DNA from: Symbiodinium sp. CCMP2592
Taxonomy: Eukaryota > Sar > Dinophyceae > Suessiales > Symbiodiniaceae
Assembly (NCBI GenBank): GCA_905221615.1
Contig: CAJNDT010006157.1
Location: 187,501-251,500, forward strand
Direction of reading: 5' to 3'
DNA: 64,000 bases
A program made the position numbers and the translations under genes. Shown in pieces: positions 33,491-45,136 of the stretch (positions are counted from its first letter, which is position 1; each line of letters opens with the position of its first letter). The notes beneath the pieces are model-generated. The model was given only the letters and a program-made list of their open reading frames with translations. It was not told the origin of the DNA and made no database searches.

Positions 33491-35920
33491 AGGTGATAAG
33501 CTGCGGGTCACACGTGGCCAATGTCGCTGCTGGCTTGAGGAAATGCGGGGTCTAGGCGACCTAGGAACTGCCTGCACATTTTGAGGATCCCTCGGTGGTG
33601 CTGACGAATGCACCGACGCAGCTGGATGGCCGACATGCAGCAACATGTTGGGGGCAGGCAGTGCCCAAGGGCTGCGAGAACCACATGCCCTCGTTTCAAA
33701 CCGGCCGACTTCCCTCAGGCAGCGGCTGAGCTGGTGGGAACGGCGCAGGCAGGGCTGGACGGCTCACGACAGACAGTTCACAGTCTGACTCCGGCTAGGC
33801 CCGGCCCGGGGAAGATACGAGCATAACCATGGAGATGGTCTTTGGCGCTGCCCTGAGACGGGTTGCCTGGCTGGCGCCTTGATCTCTCAGACTCTGAGGC
33901 GACTACCAACTTCGCTTCAGAAGTGCCGAAAGTGGGGAATCCTCAGGCAGAGCCAGGGAAGGTGTAGTTTTGCATCCCCCTTATGGAATCTTATGGAAAC
34001 GGGAACGTCAGCATGAGTCACAGTCAAAGCAGGTATGCTTCGTGATGCACCACCTCCTGGGGCGCCACCCTATTCGCCTGACTTCAAGGAGATGATGCAG
34101 GCCTTGGACTGGCGCCTGGCGCACGCGCCGCCCGCCGTCCGCGCCTTCTGCCCGCGTAAGCGCGATCCTCCCCTGAAAGGCCTGGCGCGAGAAGCAGCGG
34201 GAGCTTGCCGTCTCGGGACGCCAGGTCGGTCGGACTGCAATCCGAGACGCAGATGTCGAGGCCGACAGCCACCACTGCCGCAGATCTCGAGATCAGACTA
34301 AGAACAAAGAATCGCGGAGCAGCGGTGTGGTGATGGTAAGCTGCAACAGTGCAATGATTGTGACAAGCAGTAGGAAGAAAGACCACAGCAACGGCGGCTA
34401 CGCCGGCTAGAAAACAAAGCCGCAGCTCAGTCCACGAAACTATGAAACCCCAAGGCAGACCATGTGACACTGTGGAAGCCTAAACCCGCAAACCTTCAAG
34501 CCTCAAACCCGAACCTAAAACGGTTCTGTCGCCCAAGCACTCGAGAATCCTCATGTCAGAGTTGGGCCGTTGGACAGGCCGTAGCAGCGCTTCAGAAGAC
34601 AGCTTTGGCTGTCGCGCTACATCCTCAAGGCCCAACTACTCTTGTTGCTGATGGAAATTCTTGATTCCAAGCGCATGTTGCGTTCTGTTTGCTGGCAAGC
34701 CTCAGTTGTGATCCACGCATGTTCTAGGCAAGCATGAGCAGGCACCTGCTTCGATCATGGAGAGCCAAAGCCTTCCAGCCTTTTGCCCCGACGGGCATTG
34801 CGTTGATGTAGCAGACAAGGCCCCAAAGCCACGTGGCGTTAGAATCTGATGCAGACTCCCTAATCCCCTGCATAAGAGACAGTAACCCTACGCAAACCGT
34901 TGTAGAATCTCTCCAGCAAGCTTCCAGTTAATTACACAAACCCTGGACAAAAGATTCTGCATCAAGAATCAACAACTTCCCTACGCCTACGCCCTGCATA
35001 AGCCCCACAAGAATCCTTGCCTTCCCCGCACCACACTTGGAGCGGAGGATTCGGCGTGGAGCCAGCCTCTGCAGCCAAGATGCTGTCGGGCTGGTATGCT
35101 GTGCCTGGAATGTCAGTCGAGGGTTTCGGGTGTGGCATATAATACGGGGAGGATGTACAGGGCGCAGGGAATGAGTTCAGGGTTTGGGGTAGACTACAGG
35201 GCAAAGCAGATCGGGCTTCGGACTTGGGGGTGCAATATCATGCAGGATACACGAAAAGGGTGTGGGGCCTTCTTGTTGGGTTGATACTGCTGGCAAGTTC
35301 GGCAAGGACCAGAGCATGACACGATGCTGAGAACGATGGCAGCGTAAACGAATCCAGAAGCAAGGTCATCGGAACATGCAACGTAAACTACAGCATGGCA
35401 TAGATTTCTTGGGCAGTCTCTATTCTGTCAACATACAGCATTCCACGTTGCTCGCTACAGTGTCAGTATGGCGAAAGTACAGTATACAGCAGGGGGCAGA
35501 AGAAAACTAAGCACAGCGGGATGAAGTCACTACGATGGGATGTTCATGAACAGTTCATGAAGCTGCGGTGCTGCAATTCACGACAGCCGTCTGCAAGAGC
35601 CCCTGTGTGGCGTAATAGCGTAGCACAATCACATGCGCCAAGTATTGTAAAATACCGCAGTGCGCCACAATGTAAACGTGCCATACTGGATGATTCGTGT
35701 CACCGGTGTGTTTTGCAAAGAAAGAGACAATGGTGATGCAATTGCGCGGGTATGTAAAATGATGAACGGATGGGACGCTAGGGCGCCGCTTCGTTCCATC
35801 ATTTTGAGAAGTCAGGAAACATGTGCTTCAGCGTAAGGCATTAGGCGAGACATTCAGCGGGGTTCGTCGCAATCCCAGGTTGGAGGAGAAGGGCGCACCT
35901 GAGATCCTTCTTGAGATCCT
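33491..35920. other. Unassigned; one likely exon at 34046-34165
   Basis: After an AG near 34032, a + frame reads DAPPPGAPPYSPDFKEMMQA and then DWRLAHAPPAVRAF. It is protein-like but unrecognised, and might be the C-terminus of the methyltransferase or the start of the next gene. A frame at 33714-33823 (AAAELVGTAQAGLDGSRQTV) ends in a stop. From 34.3 to 35.9 kb I see only short frames. Confidence 0.35.
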
Positions 35921-37320
35921 TCATTGCCGGTGATGTCGGGTCGTCCTCGTCGGGATCTTGAGACGACGGTCTGTTTCTCGCGGCTGCACAGACTCGTTGC
36001 CGAGCAGACCAAGATGTGGAACCTAGGAGACCCGGCTGTGCAGAAGACAGTGGCAGGCAGCGTGGAAGAACGCGGGGTCTCCCTCGTGATCGACTACGAC
36101 CACGCGTCCCAGAAGTCGAGCAGACAAGTGACAAGTGTGATGCCTTCGGTGGGCTTCGTCGGGCAGTGACGATCGATCTTTGCGCTTCGCGTCAGAGATG
36201 CTGCTGGCCACTCGCGAGCTGGCTCGGAAAAGATCATGGCCTTATCAGTGTGAGGAGTTCAGTCTTGTCAATCTTGGCAGTGGATTGTCGCCAGTTTGCA
36301 TGCCGGGCTTACAGGAGCTGGAGGCCGCCACCGTTGCGCTATTGCCACTGCTGCAGCTATGCAGAGCAGCTGCAGTCAGACAGCAATCTTGAATTTCATG
36401 CTCGCCGCGGATCTCGATGTCTTACGCTCAGGCAGCAAATGGCCTGGGCCATTGCCGTAGCCTTTCATGAAGAAGATCTACAAGGCAGGTCAATCATGCG
36501 ACTGGCGGGAGCGGTTCAGCTCACCCTTCGCGTAGCCTGTTCAGGCGGCTGTGCTATTTCTCAGCGTCAGCGGCCGAGCTTGCGGAGCGAATGCATGAAG
36601 ATCGCAAAGCATAAGAGATCTGACTTGGGCATGTGCTGCGATGCTGGGCTCGGCAAAGCACCAAGTCCATAGCAGGATGCGAAGTTGAATCTTTTGATGA
36701 GGACCGATGTGGTGTTTCACACGTTTCTGCATACTAGCATACTACAATGCTACAAGGGCCACCCTTGCTTCAGCAGCCTCATCATGAAGCAAGGCATGTG
36801 CGAACAATTGAGTATGCTGCAGACCATCGACGAGCCTTAGACTCCATGGCGTCCGCTGGCATAGCTGGATGACTGCTGGTTCCGTGCAGGAGCAGGAGCG
36901 ATCGTCAATTCGCGTGCCGCTTCTTGAGCCGAACGCAACTCTGCTCATTTAAGAACCAGGTGCTGAGCCTGGATGCCTTCGCATGGTGCGAAGAAGCGAG
37001 AACCCCCAAATCAAAGAAGCGCCAAGCCGTCTCAGAGGATGGCAGTGATGGCACTTGCACAGCGCCGCGACCTTCTTGCAGCACTTCATGGTACAAGTAG
37101 TGTTCGGGGCATGCATGTGGCAGGAGCCATCAGAGAGGACAAAGGCAAAAGCTGCACCAAGGAAAGCAAAAGCAAGCCACACAGGCGAAGGCAGCGACTG
37201 TGCGCGTGCTTGCTGGGCATTGGTGTGTCTCTTTGCGGTCACTTGCCAGGGGCCCTCAAGCCGAAGTATCGCCAAGCTAAGGCAGCGCGCATGGAATTGT
37301 CTTACCCCTACGCCGAATAA
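35921..37320 (+). other. Unassigned exon-like frames
   Basis: Consecutive + frames with natural composition but no known domain: 35945-36166 (RLHRLVAEQTKMWNLGDPAV, later ERGVSLVIDYDHASQK), 36192-36390 (SEMLLATRELARKRSW), 36886-36950 (RSSIRVPLLEPNATLL) and 36960-37060 (VLSLDAFAWCEEARTPKSKK, with a lysine cluster like a nuclear localisation signal). They may be exons of one gene. I cannot name it. Confidence 0.3.
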
Positions 37321-38330
37321 TGTAGAAAGCAGGGGCCTGTAGTTCAATCCGGCTCAATTCATTTTGGGTCGGCATGCTGAAATTCCTCTCCGAGGCCCTT
37401 CCATTCTACATTAAATGCTTTCGGAACCCCATCGATTCTACATTTTTGTGGGTTGGGGTATGTTTGGGTACACCGTCGTCATGCCGATGGAGTCCCTGGC
37501 AGACACACCGTCCCGCAGATGCGTTTCAGTCGAGTCTAGTGAGCGTCTAGTGGCTGTCGGAGCCCCCCAAACCCCGCTGATGCTCATTATGCTGGGTCGT
37601 AGCGTCCCACAGGGCTGCGGACAGAATCCTAGTTTCAGTGCCAGCACTTTCCGGGACATGTAACCTGAAGGCACGGCCTGGCTCACGCATGCAATGCAGG
37701 TACTATACAAGGTGTAGAATGGACCCACCCCCTCCATTCTACTTTTTACACCCGTGTAGAATACACCCAGAAACCCTGCCTTTATTTGCAGGGTCGTGGG
37801 CTGTCTTGTGTCCAGGTGTCAACCCAACGACTCGAGACATGGAGGGGGCGACGAAATTGTACCCAAACAACTTCCTTGTAAAGGTAGCGATTCAACACAT
37901 TCAACAGGCACGACCTTGTACCCCAACCTTCTGCACTGGGTCAAATAACTAGCCTGACAGTAGCCTGACAGTAGCCAGACTTCCCAGGATGCAGCGTCCC
38001 TGCTCGGGTATCTGAGGCTTGTAGAATGGACCCAAGATGACGTTCTGTGTGTGCATGAGTGAAACTGTGAGCACATGTGCTCCCCACACCATCCACCTCG
38101 AAGCTGCACATAGAAACACTCGGAAGCCTAGGCCCACACACCGTCATACTTGCATAACCCCGCAACTATGAATGCCCTGTAGCATGCTCGTCCGTAAAAG
38201 CACAAGCCATCGATTCTACATTTCCGATCCCGTCGGCATCAATTTCCATCCGGATTACTACTCATGCCTGGCCCCGCATCCATTCTACATTTAAAAGCCA
38301 CCCGAAAATGTAGATATCAGGGGCCCCTTT
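37320..38330. repeat. Cluster of ATTCTACA / TGTAGAAT motifs
   Basis: The 8-mer ATTCTACA or its complement, or one-base variants, recurs at about 37320, 37403, 37434, 37713, 37738, 37755, 38019, 38213, 38281 and 38309. Several carry shared flanks (ccattctacatt, tgtagaatggaccca, catcgattctacattt, tgtagaaagcaggggcc against tgtagatatcaggggcc). The spacing is irregular. No gene is apparent in this kilobase. Confidence 0.7.
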
Positions 38331-38390
38331 GCGAGTTGGGTTAGGCCTATGGGTATTGTCTTCGCGCTTTGAAATCAGTCTTCTTGGCAG

Positions 38391-38508
38391 AGCGGACAGG
38401 AGGAGGACGCTGTCGTTGAGGTGCTTTGCTTCAGCTGCCGCCGGGCGAGCGACGCCTCGGTCCAGCTAAGCGTCACCAGCTTCTTCAAGAAGGCTGGGCT
38501 CAGTATCA
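38391..38508 (+). CDS. Exon with a PCNA-interacting (PIP-box) motif and a CxxC pair
   Basis: Unknown protein. After a pyrimidine-rich AG, the frame reads EEDAVVEVLCFSCRRAS, then QLSVTSFFKKAG, and ends at a GT donor (38509). QLSVTSFF fits the PIP-box pattern Q-x-x-[ILMV]-x-x-F-F exactly and is followed by basic residues, as in proteins tethered to PCNA at replication forks. A second exon at 38796-38879 continues in phase with VIDLDAPLSVDPSVCSRCRK, giving another CxxC. A third protein-like block at about 38940-39050 reads KKSADAMKGVGELPQLQRLR. A zinc-binding replication or repair protein is possible, but the family is not recognised. Confidence 0.4.
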
Positions 38509-39479
38509 GTGTAGCAGGGAACATATATGATGAGCAGAGAGTGTATGCTGATGCCGCGCAGAGGGAGCGGCTCAGTGGGATTGAGTGGGGCTGAAAGACA
38601 AAAATGGTGCGCCGAAGGGCCGAAGTGGGGTTCGACGATCTTCTGTTCGGCGTCGCGAGATCTTGTTGCCATGAAAAAGGCGGCTGATGCAGTGTCGGCA
38701 CCACCACCACCACCACCAGAGGCGCCTCGGGCCATGAACTGAATGTATTTGAATTCCGGCCCTTCCCGTGACAGTCTCGGCAGCTCTTTGGGCAGAGGTG
38801 ATCGACCTTGATGCGCCGCTATCTGTGGATCCTTCTGTCTGCTCGCGCTGCCGCAAACCATTGCGCCACAAGCGCCTCGGCAGAATGTTGCAATGAGCCT
38901 GCAACAATCCGTATAGCAGTGGTCGTGCTTGGACAGGCTCCCCACATACAAAAAGTCGGCGGATGCTATGAAGGGCGTTGGCGAGCTTCCGCAACTTCAA
39001 CGACTCCGTGCGTATCGGCGAACAGCCGAAAAGCTCGGAACACAGATTGTTGTGACCTGTTGTGGCATAAGCCTCAGTTTCTGCATTATTCAAAACTGTT
39101 TTGTCCGAGGCAGGGGGTGCCGTTCCTGATCTCGGAGAAAAGTGCATGCGCCCTGATGCGAGGCACTGCACGGCCTAAATTCCGGCTGGCGGTACGTTGC
39201 GATTACTCTTCCAAGCCTTCAGCAAAGGCATTGAATTGACGTGAGTTTGTATTTTGAATTCCTGGAGGCGCGTGCTTCGGATGCGGGGCTCCGGCGCCGC
39301 AGCGCGGCCATGGCCTGACGCGGCTGCGCTTCTGGCCGGCAGGAGCGCTCGAGATCTTTAGAGTGGCGGGCCGTGTCGGGCCGTCGGGCTTCCAGGCTTA
39401 GGGTTGCGAGTTTCACGTTGACATCGACTCGGCACCAAAATACCGCAGAAGGCCATGCAGAGTCAGGCGAAGCAGCAGC

Positions 39480-39601
39480 AGCAACAACATCAGCAGTCGT
39501 CGTCGTAGTCGCAGCAGGTGGCAGTAGCAGTGCAGTAGTAGCAGTAGTAGCAGTAGTCGAAGTAGTAATAGTAGTAGCAGCAGTAGCAGCAGCAGCAGCA
39601 G

Positions 39602-39646
<45 letters not shown>

Positions 39647-39915
39647 GAGTAGTAGGAGTAGTAGGAGTAGTAGGAGTAGTAGGAGTAGTAGGAGTAGTAG
39701 GAGTAGTAGGAGGAGTAGGAGGAGTAGGAGGAGTAGGAGGAGTAGGAGGAGTAGGAGGAGTAGGAGTAGTAGGAGTAGTAGGAGTAGTAGGAGTAGTAGG
39801 AGGAGTAGGAGTAGTAGGAGTAGTAGGAGTAGTAGGAGTAGTAGGAGTCGTAGGAGTAGTAGGAGTCGTAGGAGTAGTAGGAGTAGTAGGAGTAGTAGGA
39901 GTAGTAGGAGTAGCC
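39480..39915. repeat. GTA/GGA triplet and nonamer satellite
   Basis: GTAGGAGTA and GGAGTA units after a short GCA/GTA part. The Val-Gly, Leu and Thr-Pro frames running through it on both strands are repeat artefacts. Confidence 0.96.
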
Positions 39916-39984
39916 CTGGCACCAGTGAGCTCCAACTTTGATCACCGGTGCCAATGGCAACCTATGCAGTGCAATGCGGAGGCC

Positions 39985-40134
39985 ATGCCTGCATTTCTAC
40001 TTCGTTTCTTCCGGAACGGACTGACGGCCTTTCTGCTGATTGCCGCCGCTGTCAGAGCAAAACATGCCTCGCCTTCTGCCAGTCGCAGAACTGTGCCTCT
40101 GCTACTAGTGCTGCATAATCACTATCCTCGCTCA
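39985..40134 (+). CDS. First exon with signal peptide or signal anchor
   Basis: From the ATG at 39985 the frame reads MPAFLLRFFRNGLTAFLLIA, then AAVRAKHAS. This is a short basic start, about 15 hydrophobic residues and an Ala-x-Ala-like end, as in secretory signal peptides or type II anchors. It continues RRTVPLLLVLHNHYPRS to a possible GT donor (CTCAG|GTACAC, 40135). It sits just downstream of the satellite. The mature protein is unknown; a luminal enzyme is likely from the leader alone. Confidence 0.4.
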
Positions 40135-40840
40135 GGTACACACAACAATCTGCAGCTTGATGCCTGGCAGCCTACAAACTTGCTTCGGCTGACCACTGCC
40201 AGTTAGCTGGAAGCCTGTAGGCCGCCAACACCCAAAGGTCTTCGACCTGGGCTGTTCAGCTATAGGGTCTGAGTCAGTTTCACACCATGTGAGTGCACCG
40301 CGGCAATCGCCCGCTATGTGCTGAGCCCGCTCGCACAGCGTTCAATTGAAATAGTAGGAGTAGTAGGAGTAGTAGTGGTAGGAGTAGGAGTGGGAGTGGG
40401 AGTGGGAGTGGGAGCAGGAGTAGGAGTAGGAGTAGGAGTAATAGTAGTAAAGTAGCAGCAGCAGCGACGCACCCTGTACCCTGGGTATTATTGTGCCAAA
40501 ATCCTGACAGTGTACAGTTCACCGCCCGCCAACGTGAGCGATGTTCCCGACGCAGTTCGGGTCATAGCATTACTGTGATGCTACTTACCTTGTACTTAGC
40601 ATCGTCGCGCAGGAGTTGCGAAGCCAGACCGTGGAGGCTTCATGGGCCCATATGCCGAGGCAACCGAAGCTGTGCAAGGATTCGCATCACAACGTCAAGC
40701 AGCCACTGACGACGTGAATCCCTAGACCGAATGGCCAGCGTTCGCAGTTGCACCACTGTCTGCATTTTGCCATATTTTTTGAAGCTTGGCTGCGGCGGAC
40801 ATTCGTCTTGGCAAAATCTCATAAACATAAACACCATCCA
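40135..40840. other. Short GGAGTA microsatellite and unassigned sequence
   Basis: About 40350-40455 is a degenerate GTAGGA/GGGAGT repeat. A + frame at about 40580-40690 reads DATYLVLSIVAQELRSQTVE, protein-like but unrecognised. It may belong to the gene starting at 39985. Confidence 0.4.
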
Positions 40841-40998
40841 TGGCAGAACAATGGGCAAGCTCCTACTGTGCAAGTTGCACTATGTCGCATTTCTTGGGGG
40901 GAACTCTAGCAAAAGAGAGGATCCTTTCAGCGCCTTCGCGTTGGTTCCCAAATGCTGGGCAATGTTTCGCAAAGCTCCCGCTTGACGTCGTCTTGCAG

Positions 40999-41050
40999 GC
41001 CAACGTCGCGCCAGCGTGCACGATGTGCAACATGATGAAAGGCTGCCGCC
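40999..41050 (+). CDS. Isolated HNH-type zinc-finger block (partial copy)
   Basis: After TTGCAG the frame reads ANVAPACTMCNMMKGCRL. This matches the second metal-binding half of an HNH/zinc-finger domain family in which a NVVxCCxxCNxMK block closes the fold. The first half (FYCG, GxDRxD) was not found just upstream. About 780 bases downstream a complete set of blocks occurs, so this is either a diverged tandem duplicate or a remnant. Confidence 0.5.
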
Positions 41051-41430
41051 TGAGCAGATGCAGCATGATGCTTGTGTGCGCGTCTTGGCTGTCGAAGCTC
41101 AGGCCATCGAAGGATCTCGGGATTCGTCGAATGTTGCCGGCACATTGCTACCAAGCACACAGAAGGACTCCAGAAAGATCGCAGCACTTTCAGTGCTGGC
41201 TTGTGATGGCGGTGAAACTCACGTTCCGTGGCCAGGAGAGAATTTCGGCGAGTACCCCCATAGATTCCGCGACAATGTGTCAAGAAGATCGCGCTCCTGC
41301 TACATTTCTCAGTCTAGTACTCACACGCGCCTTGGCTGTGCATCAGAGTTTAACAGTTCCTTGAGCCCTCAAGCTTTCCGATTTTTTCCGATGCTGCTCT
41401 CGTGTTCGCATTGCTGTGTGTAGTGCCGAG

Positions 41431-42330
41431 GAAGACGCATTCCCTGACAAACGAGCAGTTCAATGCCATCGTCTCCGGGCCGTGCTTCTACTGCGGCAAG
41501 GCCGTTGCACCGAAGTGGCCCTTGGTTAGGACTTAGTCCCAAACCTTGAGGAGCCGCGGAAGCCAAAGACCAACGGCCCGCACGATCGTGGGCATTTCAA
41601 TGGGCTAGATAGGCTGGATTCAGAGAATCGTGTCTACGCCAAAGAGACCACGGTCGCTTGGACAGAAGAGATCAGGTTCACCGATTTGAGTGGGGCACTG
41701 GGTGTATGGTAGTTTCCACCGCTCGAAAAGCCGACTTGGGTACAACTCATGCGACATGCTGCGCATGTGCTCGCTATGTGCAAGGTGGCATGCTGTGGAG
41801 ATTGCAACATCATGAAGTGCCTTGGCCATAATATTTCTGGTTGCGTTCGTGGCCGGTGACCACCTCTTTAGCCTCTGGTCGAATTTGTCCTGAGGTACCG
41901 ATGGGGACTTCAGGAATTTCTGGAGCACTGCCGCTTAGTGGCCCGTTTCCATCGAAACGAGGAGTGTCGTAGAATGCACGTGGATGGGGCATGATGGAGC
42001 ACCCTGCCGTGCTTGCAAGGTTGGCTTGAGTCAGCACTGAAGATTGGGTGATTGGGTGGCTTCACTGCCGCAGGAGTTTGCAGATGAGGCTGCATTGGAG
42101 GAGGCGGAACGTCGCGAGTTTGACGAGGTGGCACCGTGTGCAACAGAGTTGAGTTTGTGACGGCTGCTAGAATGGCCGCTGATGCGCTCACTGCAGGAAG
42201 TTGCGATCGAATCGGGTGAGGCCGAGGAGGATGTTGCAGAGACTGAAGACGATGACTGCGACAGCGATCAACAAAAGATCCACCTGAGCTCGACAGCTGA
42301 AGTTAAAGCCAGGCATGGTGCTGAAACAGA
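41431..42330 (+). CDS. HNH-endonuclease-like domain gene
   Basis: HNH domains coordinate zinc through Cys pairs and often cut DNA, but many eukaryotic versions are uncharacterised. Exons: 41431-about 41505 (LTNEQFNAIVSGPCFYCGK), 41551-41652 (GHFNGLDRLDSENRVYAKET), 41785-about 41820 (VACCGDCNIMK) and about 41914-41960 (EFLEHCRLVARFHRNEE). Together these give the family order: EEF..L...PCxYCG, then the GxDRxD loop, then the CCxxCNxMK block, then EFLxHCRxxA. The GT donor at 41653 and AG|G at 41785 are in phase; the junction before EFLEHC is not resolved. Acidic frames follow at about 42070-42165 (EFADEAALEEAERREFDE) and 42193-42290 (SGEAEEDVAETEDDDCDSDQ), probably the C-terminus. Confidence 0.65.
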
Positions 42331-43325
42331 CCAGTCATGTCGCAGCAATCTTCACACAAGCGGTTTGCTTGTTCAGAACCGTACTGGAGCAGCAGCGGAC
42401 CCGTATCACCATAAACCACTAAATTTGCCGTGGTCAAAGCGGATGACCTTCCGCGCAAGTTGCTGCCCAGGTCCGTGTTGCTGTCGGGTCCCAGCTGCTC
42501 TGCCAGGCTTCGCAACCGCATTGAGTCATAATCAGAATAGCTCAAGGATCTCATGTTGATGCTTCTCAAATGGTTGTTATTAATGGGGCGGCAGGATTAC
42601 TTGCAGCAAAAGCGGTATTGGAAAAGGCGGTATTTACCAAAGCTGAGAACATGAATAACCAAAAGGGTAGCAACGCCCGGCATCTTCTTCACCTGCCACA
42701 ACTCTGCCGCGGCACAGTACCACCACGACTACTGTTTGCTTTTTACTACCATTCCCTACTATTCTGCATTCCTGTTATCTACTATGCTTCACTCCTGCTA
42801 ATATTTCCTTCTGTTTCAAACCACTGTTTATGTACTTGCTACCACCTACTACGATTGTCTAGGTCTTGTCTTGTCGCTAGTCGCTGCTGCTAACCACGAC
42901 TTACTACGACCTCCTCCTCCTCCTCCTCCTCCTGCTGCTTCGACGACGACGACGGTCACGTCACATCCACTGCCGCTGCCACTGGAAGTGCAGCCAGGTC
43001 TGGTGGTGCTGCAATGAGGTATAGCAGTGACAAGCGCACTGACTACGGTCCTGGTAAGGACGCACCCAACAAGACAACCGTCGTAGGGTCACTTTTGACC
43101 GAGAAGGGTGATCATGTGCATAGTATATTGTCGTGAATATGGCAGGATAACCACGTGTAAGCAGTGTTGGCTTCCTCCCAGAGACTTGGACCGCCCCGCT
43201 TGGTTTTGAGGGTGGCAAGGTTTCTCCTGATCCGATTGAGGTCTTGCATACATGGTAGCAACCGCACTGTAAACTCCGTAGGCACTGCCGTGTGGACGGC
43301 TTGTCTGACAACGCTGCCTTGGCAG
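42331..43325. other. Unassigned, with a CTC/GAC microsatellite
   Basis: A + frame at 42575-42690 reads GAAGLLAAKAVLEKAVFTKA (helical, unrecognised). A short CTC then GAC repeat lies at about 42908-42955. Nothing else stands out. Confidence 0.4.
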
Positions 43326-44350
43326 GACAGGATCCGGATTCCTCGCATCATCCACCAGCTGTGGATGTCACCTCACCAGCCAGGCCTCCCCTGATACTTG
43401 TAGCCGTCGTACGTCGTAGTCATTCATGTCGGCGCAATGTGCAGTTCGCCTCGAGTCTTGAAGAGGTTTGACGTTCCAGGACCGCGAGCCCGAGCGCCCC
43501 AATCTCAGAGACCTGATGGCCTTTGGTCCACAGCACATGTGATGGATAAGCGTTTGTTGTGTCCCCACTTCTGCTGGTTTCGAGCGGTGCCGAGTTGAGG
43601 TCCTGACATTGTAGACGCCATTCGACAGTGGCGTTTTGCAGCGCACAGGGCTTGTGATCGAGTGCATGTAGTGAGTGTCTGTTTGCCCACGTCCAGATGC
43701 TCAGATGCTCGTTGTCATGATTGTCACACCGCTCCCACGGTGTCATCATACAGCAATTTCACTTACGAGCTCTTGTATGTCAAGGCTGCGCGACTCGCCG
43801 GAGCCTTGGCAACACCAGGCAGGGGCCTCTCTCCGTGAAGCAGAGCCCGAAGGCTTATCTTCGCTACACTCTGCAAGGTCTGGAACCGCTCCTCGGTGAG
43901 GTCCGTCCTTGACCCGTACCCTCATTTGGCAGACGGGTTTGAGCGCCTGGCAAGGCAGCTCGGCTGTTCACTGACTGGATGTTTCGTTCTACAACAGTAA
44001 TGCAGCCAGTTGGAGCACGGAGATGCATCGAAACAAACGCAGCCACGCATGTTTTGGAGAATGCTAAGAAGCTAGAGGCCATCACGGAAGGGCGTTCGTA
44101 TGTGTTTGGAAGTCTCGCGAGGTGGCCTGAGCGGCAAAAGGACTTCTTCATGTATGCCGCAAGCCCCTGCCAAAAGAGATTTCTTGTCAACACGAGTTGT
44201 CTTGTGCGAACGCTGCTGTCCCCTCTTGCGCAGAGAGTCTTCGGCAATAATTACTTGGCAAGTCTTCGAAAGGTACTGGGCATTGTTGGAGGCGTGTTCA
44301 TCGATGCCGATGTTGTGCCGCATGATGCTCAGTTTCTGCATCACATCAGC
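43326..44350 (+). CDS. OCH1/GT32-type glycosyltransferase (DXD sugar-binding family), partial
   Basis: Golgi enzymes that add sugars from nucleotide donors. Two family hallmarks appear in order on the + strand. At 43326, after TTGGCAG, the frame reads DRIRIPRIIHQLWMS, which is the IPxIIHQxW entry strand. At 44273, after CGAAAG, it reads VLGIVGGVFIDADVVPHDAQ, which is the GGxYxDxD box holding the metal-binding DXD (DAD). Between them lies a long open frame (43979-44272, VLENAKKLEAITEGRS), which is credible but not diagnostic, and a Tyr/Lys frame at about 43762-43810. Exon joins in the middle are unresolved. A signal-anchor exon lies 3.3 kb upstream (39985), but the HNH gene sits between, so I do not connect them. 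Confidence 0.62.
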
Positions 44351-44945
44351 TGGATGGGGGAATCTGACGGATGCCCTGGATTTGAACAGAGCTTCAGGCT
44401 GCAGTTGCCATCCGCTTGGTTCGAGGAAGCGTGCAGGACCTGAGGGTTCGCCGTTCACCAAGACATTCAGTGCAGGGTAGGTGCAGACAGCATGTTTCGA
44501 TTTCACCAATGGTTTCTGACCGGAAATTCGGGCAGTCATGCCCGGCAGGGCAGATGTGGCAGAATCTGCGCAGATTCAATTGATGGCCCGCACCTCAAAG
44601 CCAGGGCCACGCTCGTTCAGGGCAGCTCGTACTAAAATTCTAATCTCTAAATAGACTTTCAAGCCCATCTAAAGCCCGTAAACCCCAAACCCAAACCCCT
44701 AAGCCCCCAAATCCTAAACCTGTATCCCTGTTTGTTTGGGAGCGTGTGAGGTGGGCCTTGAATGCCGCGGCTCGGCCACGGAAGCCGAGGCATGGCGCCG
44801 GTGCCCCAGAGACAGCGTGCCTGTCGAGTTGGTGCAGCGAGTTTGTGGGAAGACCAATATCAGTAGCTGTAGACTTGGTCTTGCAGGCGCAACCAGTCAA
44901 CATTTACATGTATGTATGCTGTGTATGGTATGTATGCAGGCCAGG
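44351..44945. other. Unassigned, containing degenerate telomere-like sequence
   Basis: Around 44640-44730, variants of CCCTAAA follow one another (aaaccccaaacccaaacccctaagcc and similar), which is the complement of the TTTAGGG type. No gene is recognised. Confidence 0.5.
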
Positions 44946-45070
44946 CAGGAATGGATGGATGGATGGATGGACGGATGGATTGATGGATGGATATGTGGAT
45001 ATGTGGATAGATGGATACGTGGGTCCATGGATGCATGGATATCTGCATTTCGATATATGGATATATATAT

Positions 45071-45134
<64 letters not shown>
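44946..45134. repeat. GGAT and TA microsatellites
   Basis: GGAT units (about 44950-45050) followed by TA/TATG (about 45058-45134). The second type forms the left edge of the 538-bp tandem unit. Confidence 0.95.

Positions 45135-45136
<2 letters not shown>

Noticed and set aside
37321-37360. tRNA-like GTTCAATCC next to a telomere-style motif
   Set aside because: No paired T-arm stem or cloverleaf.
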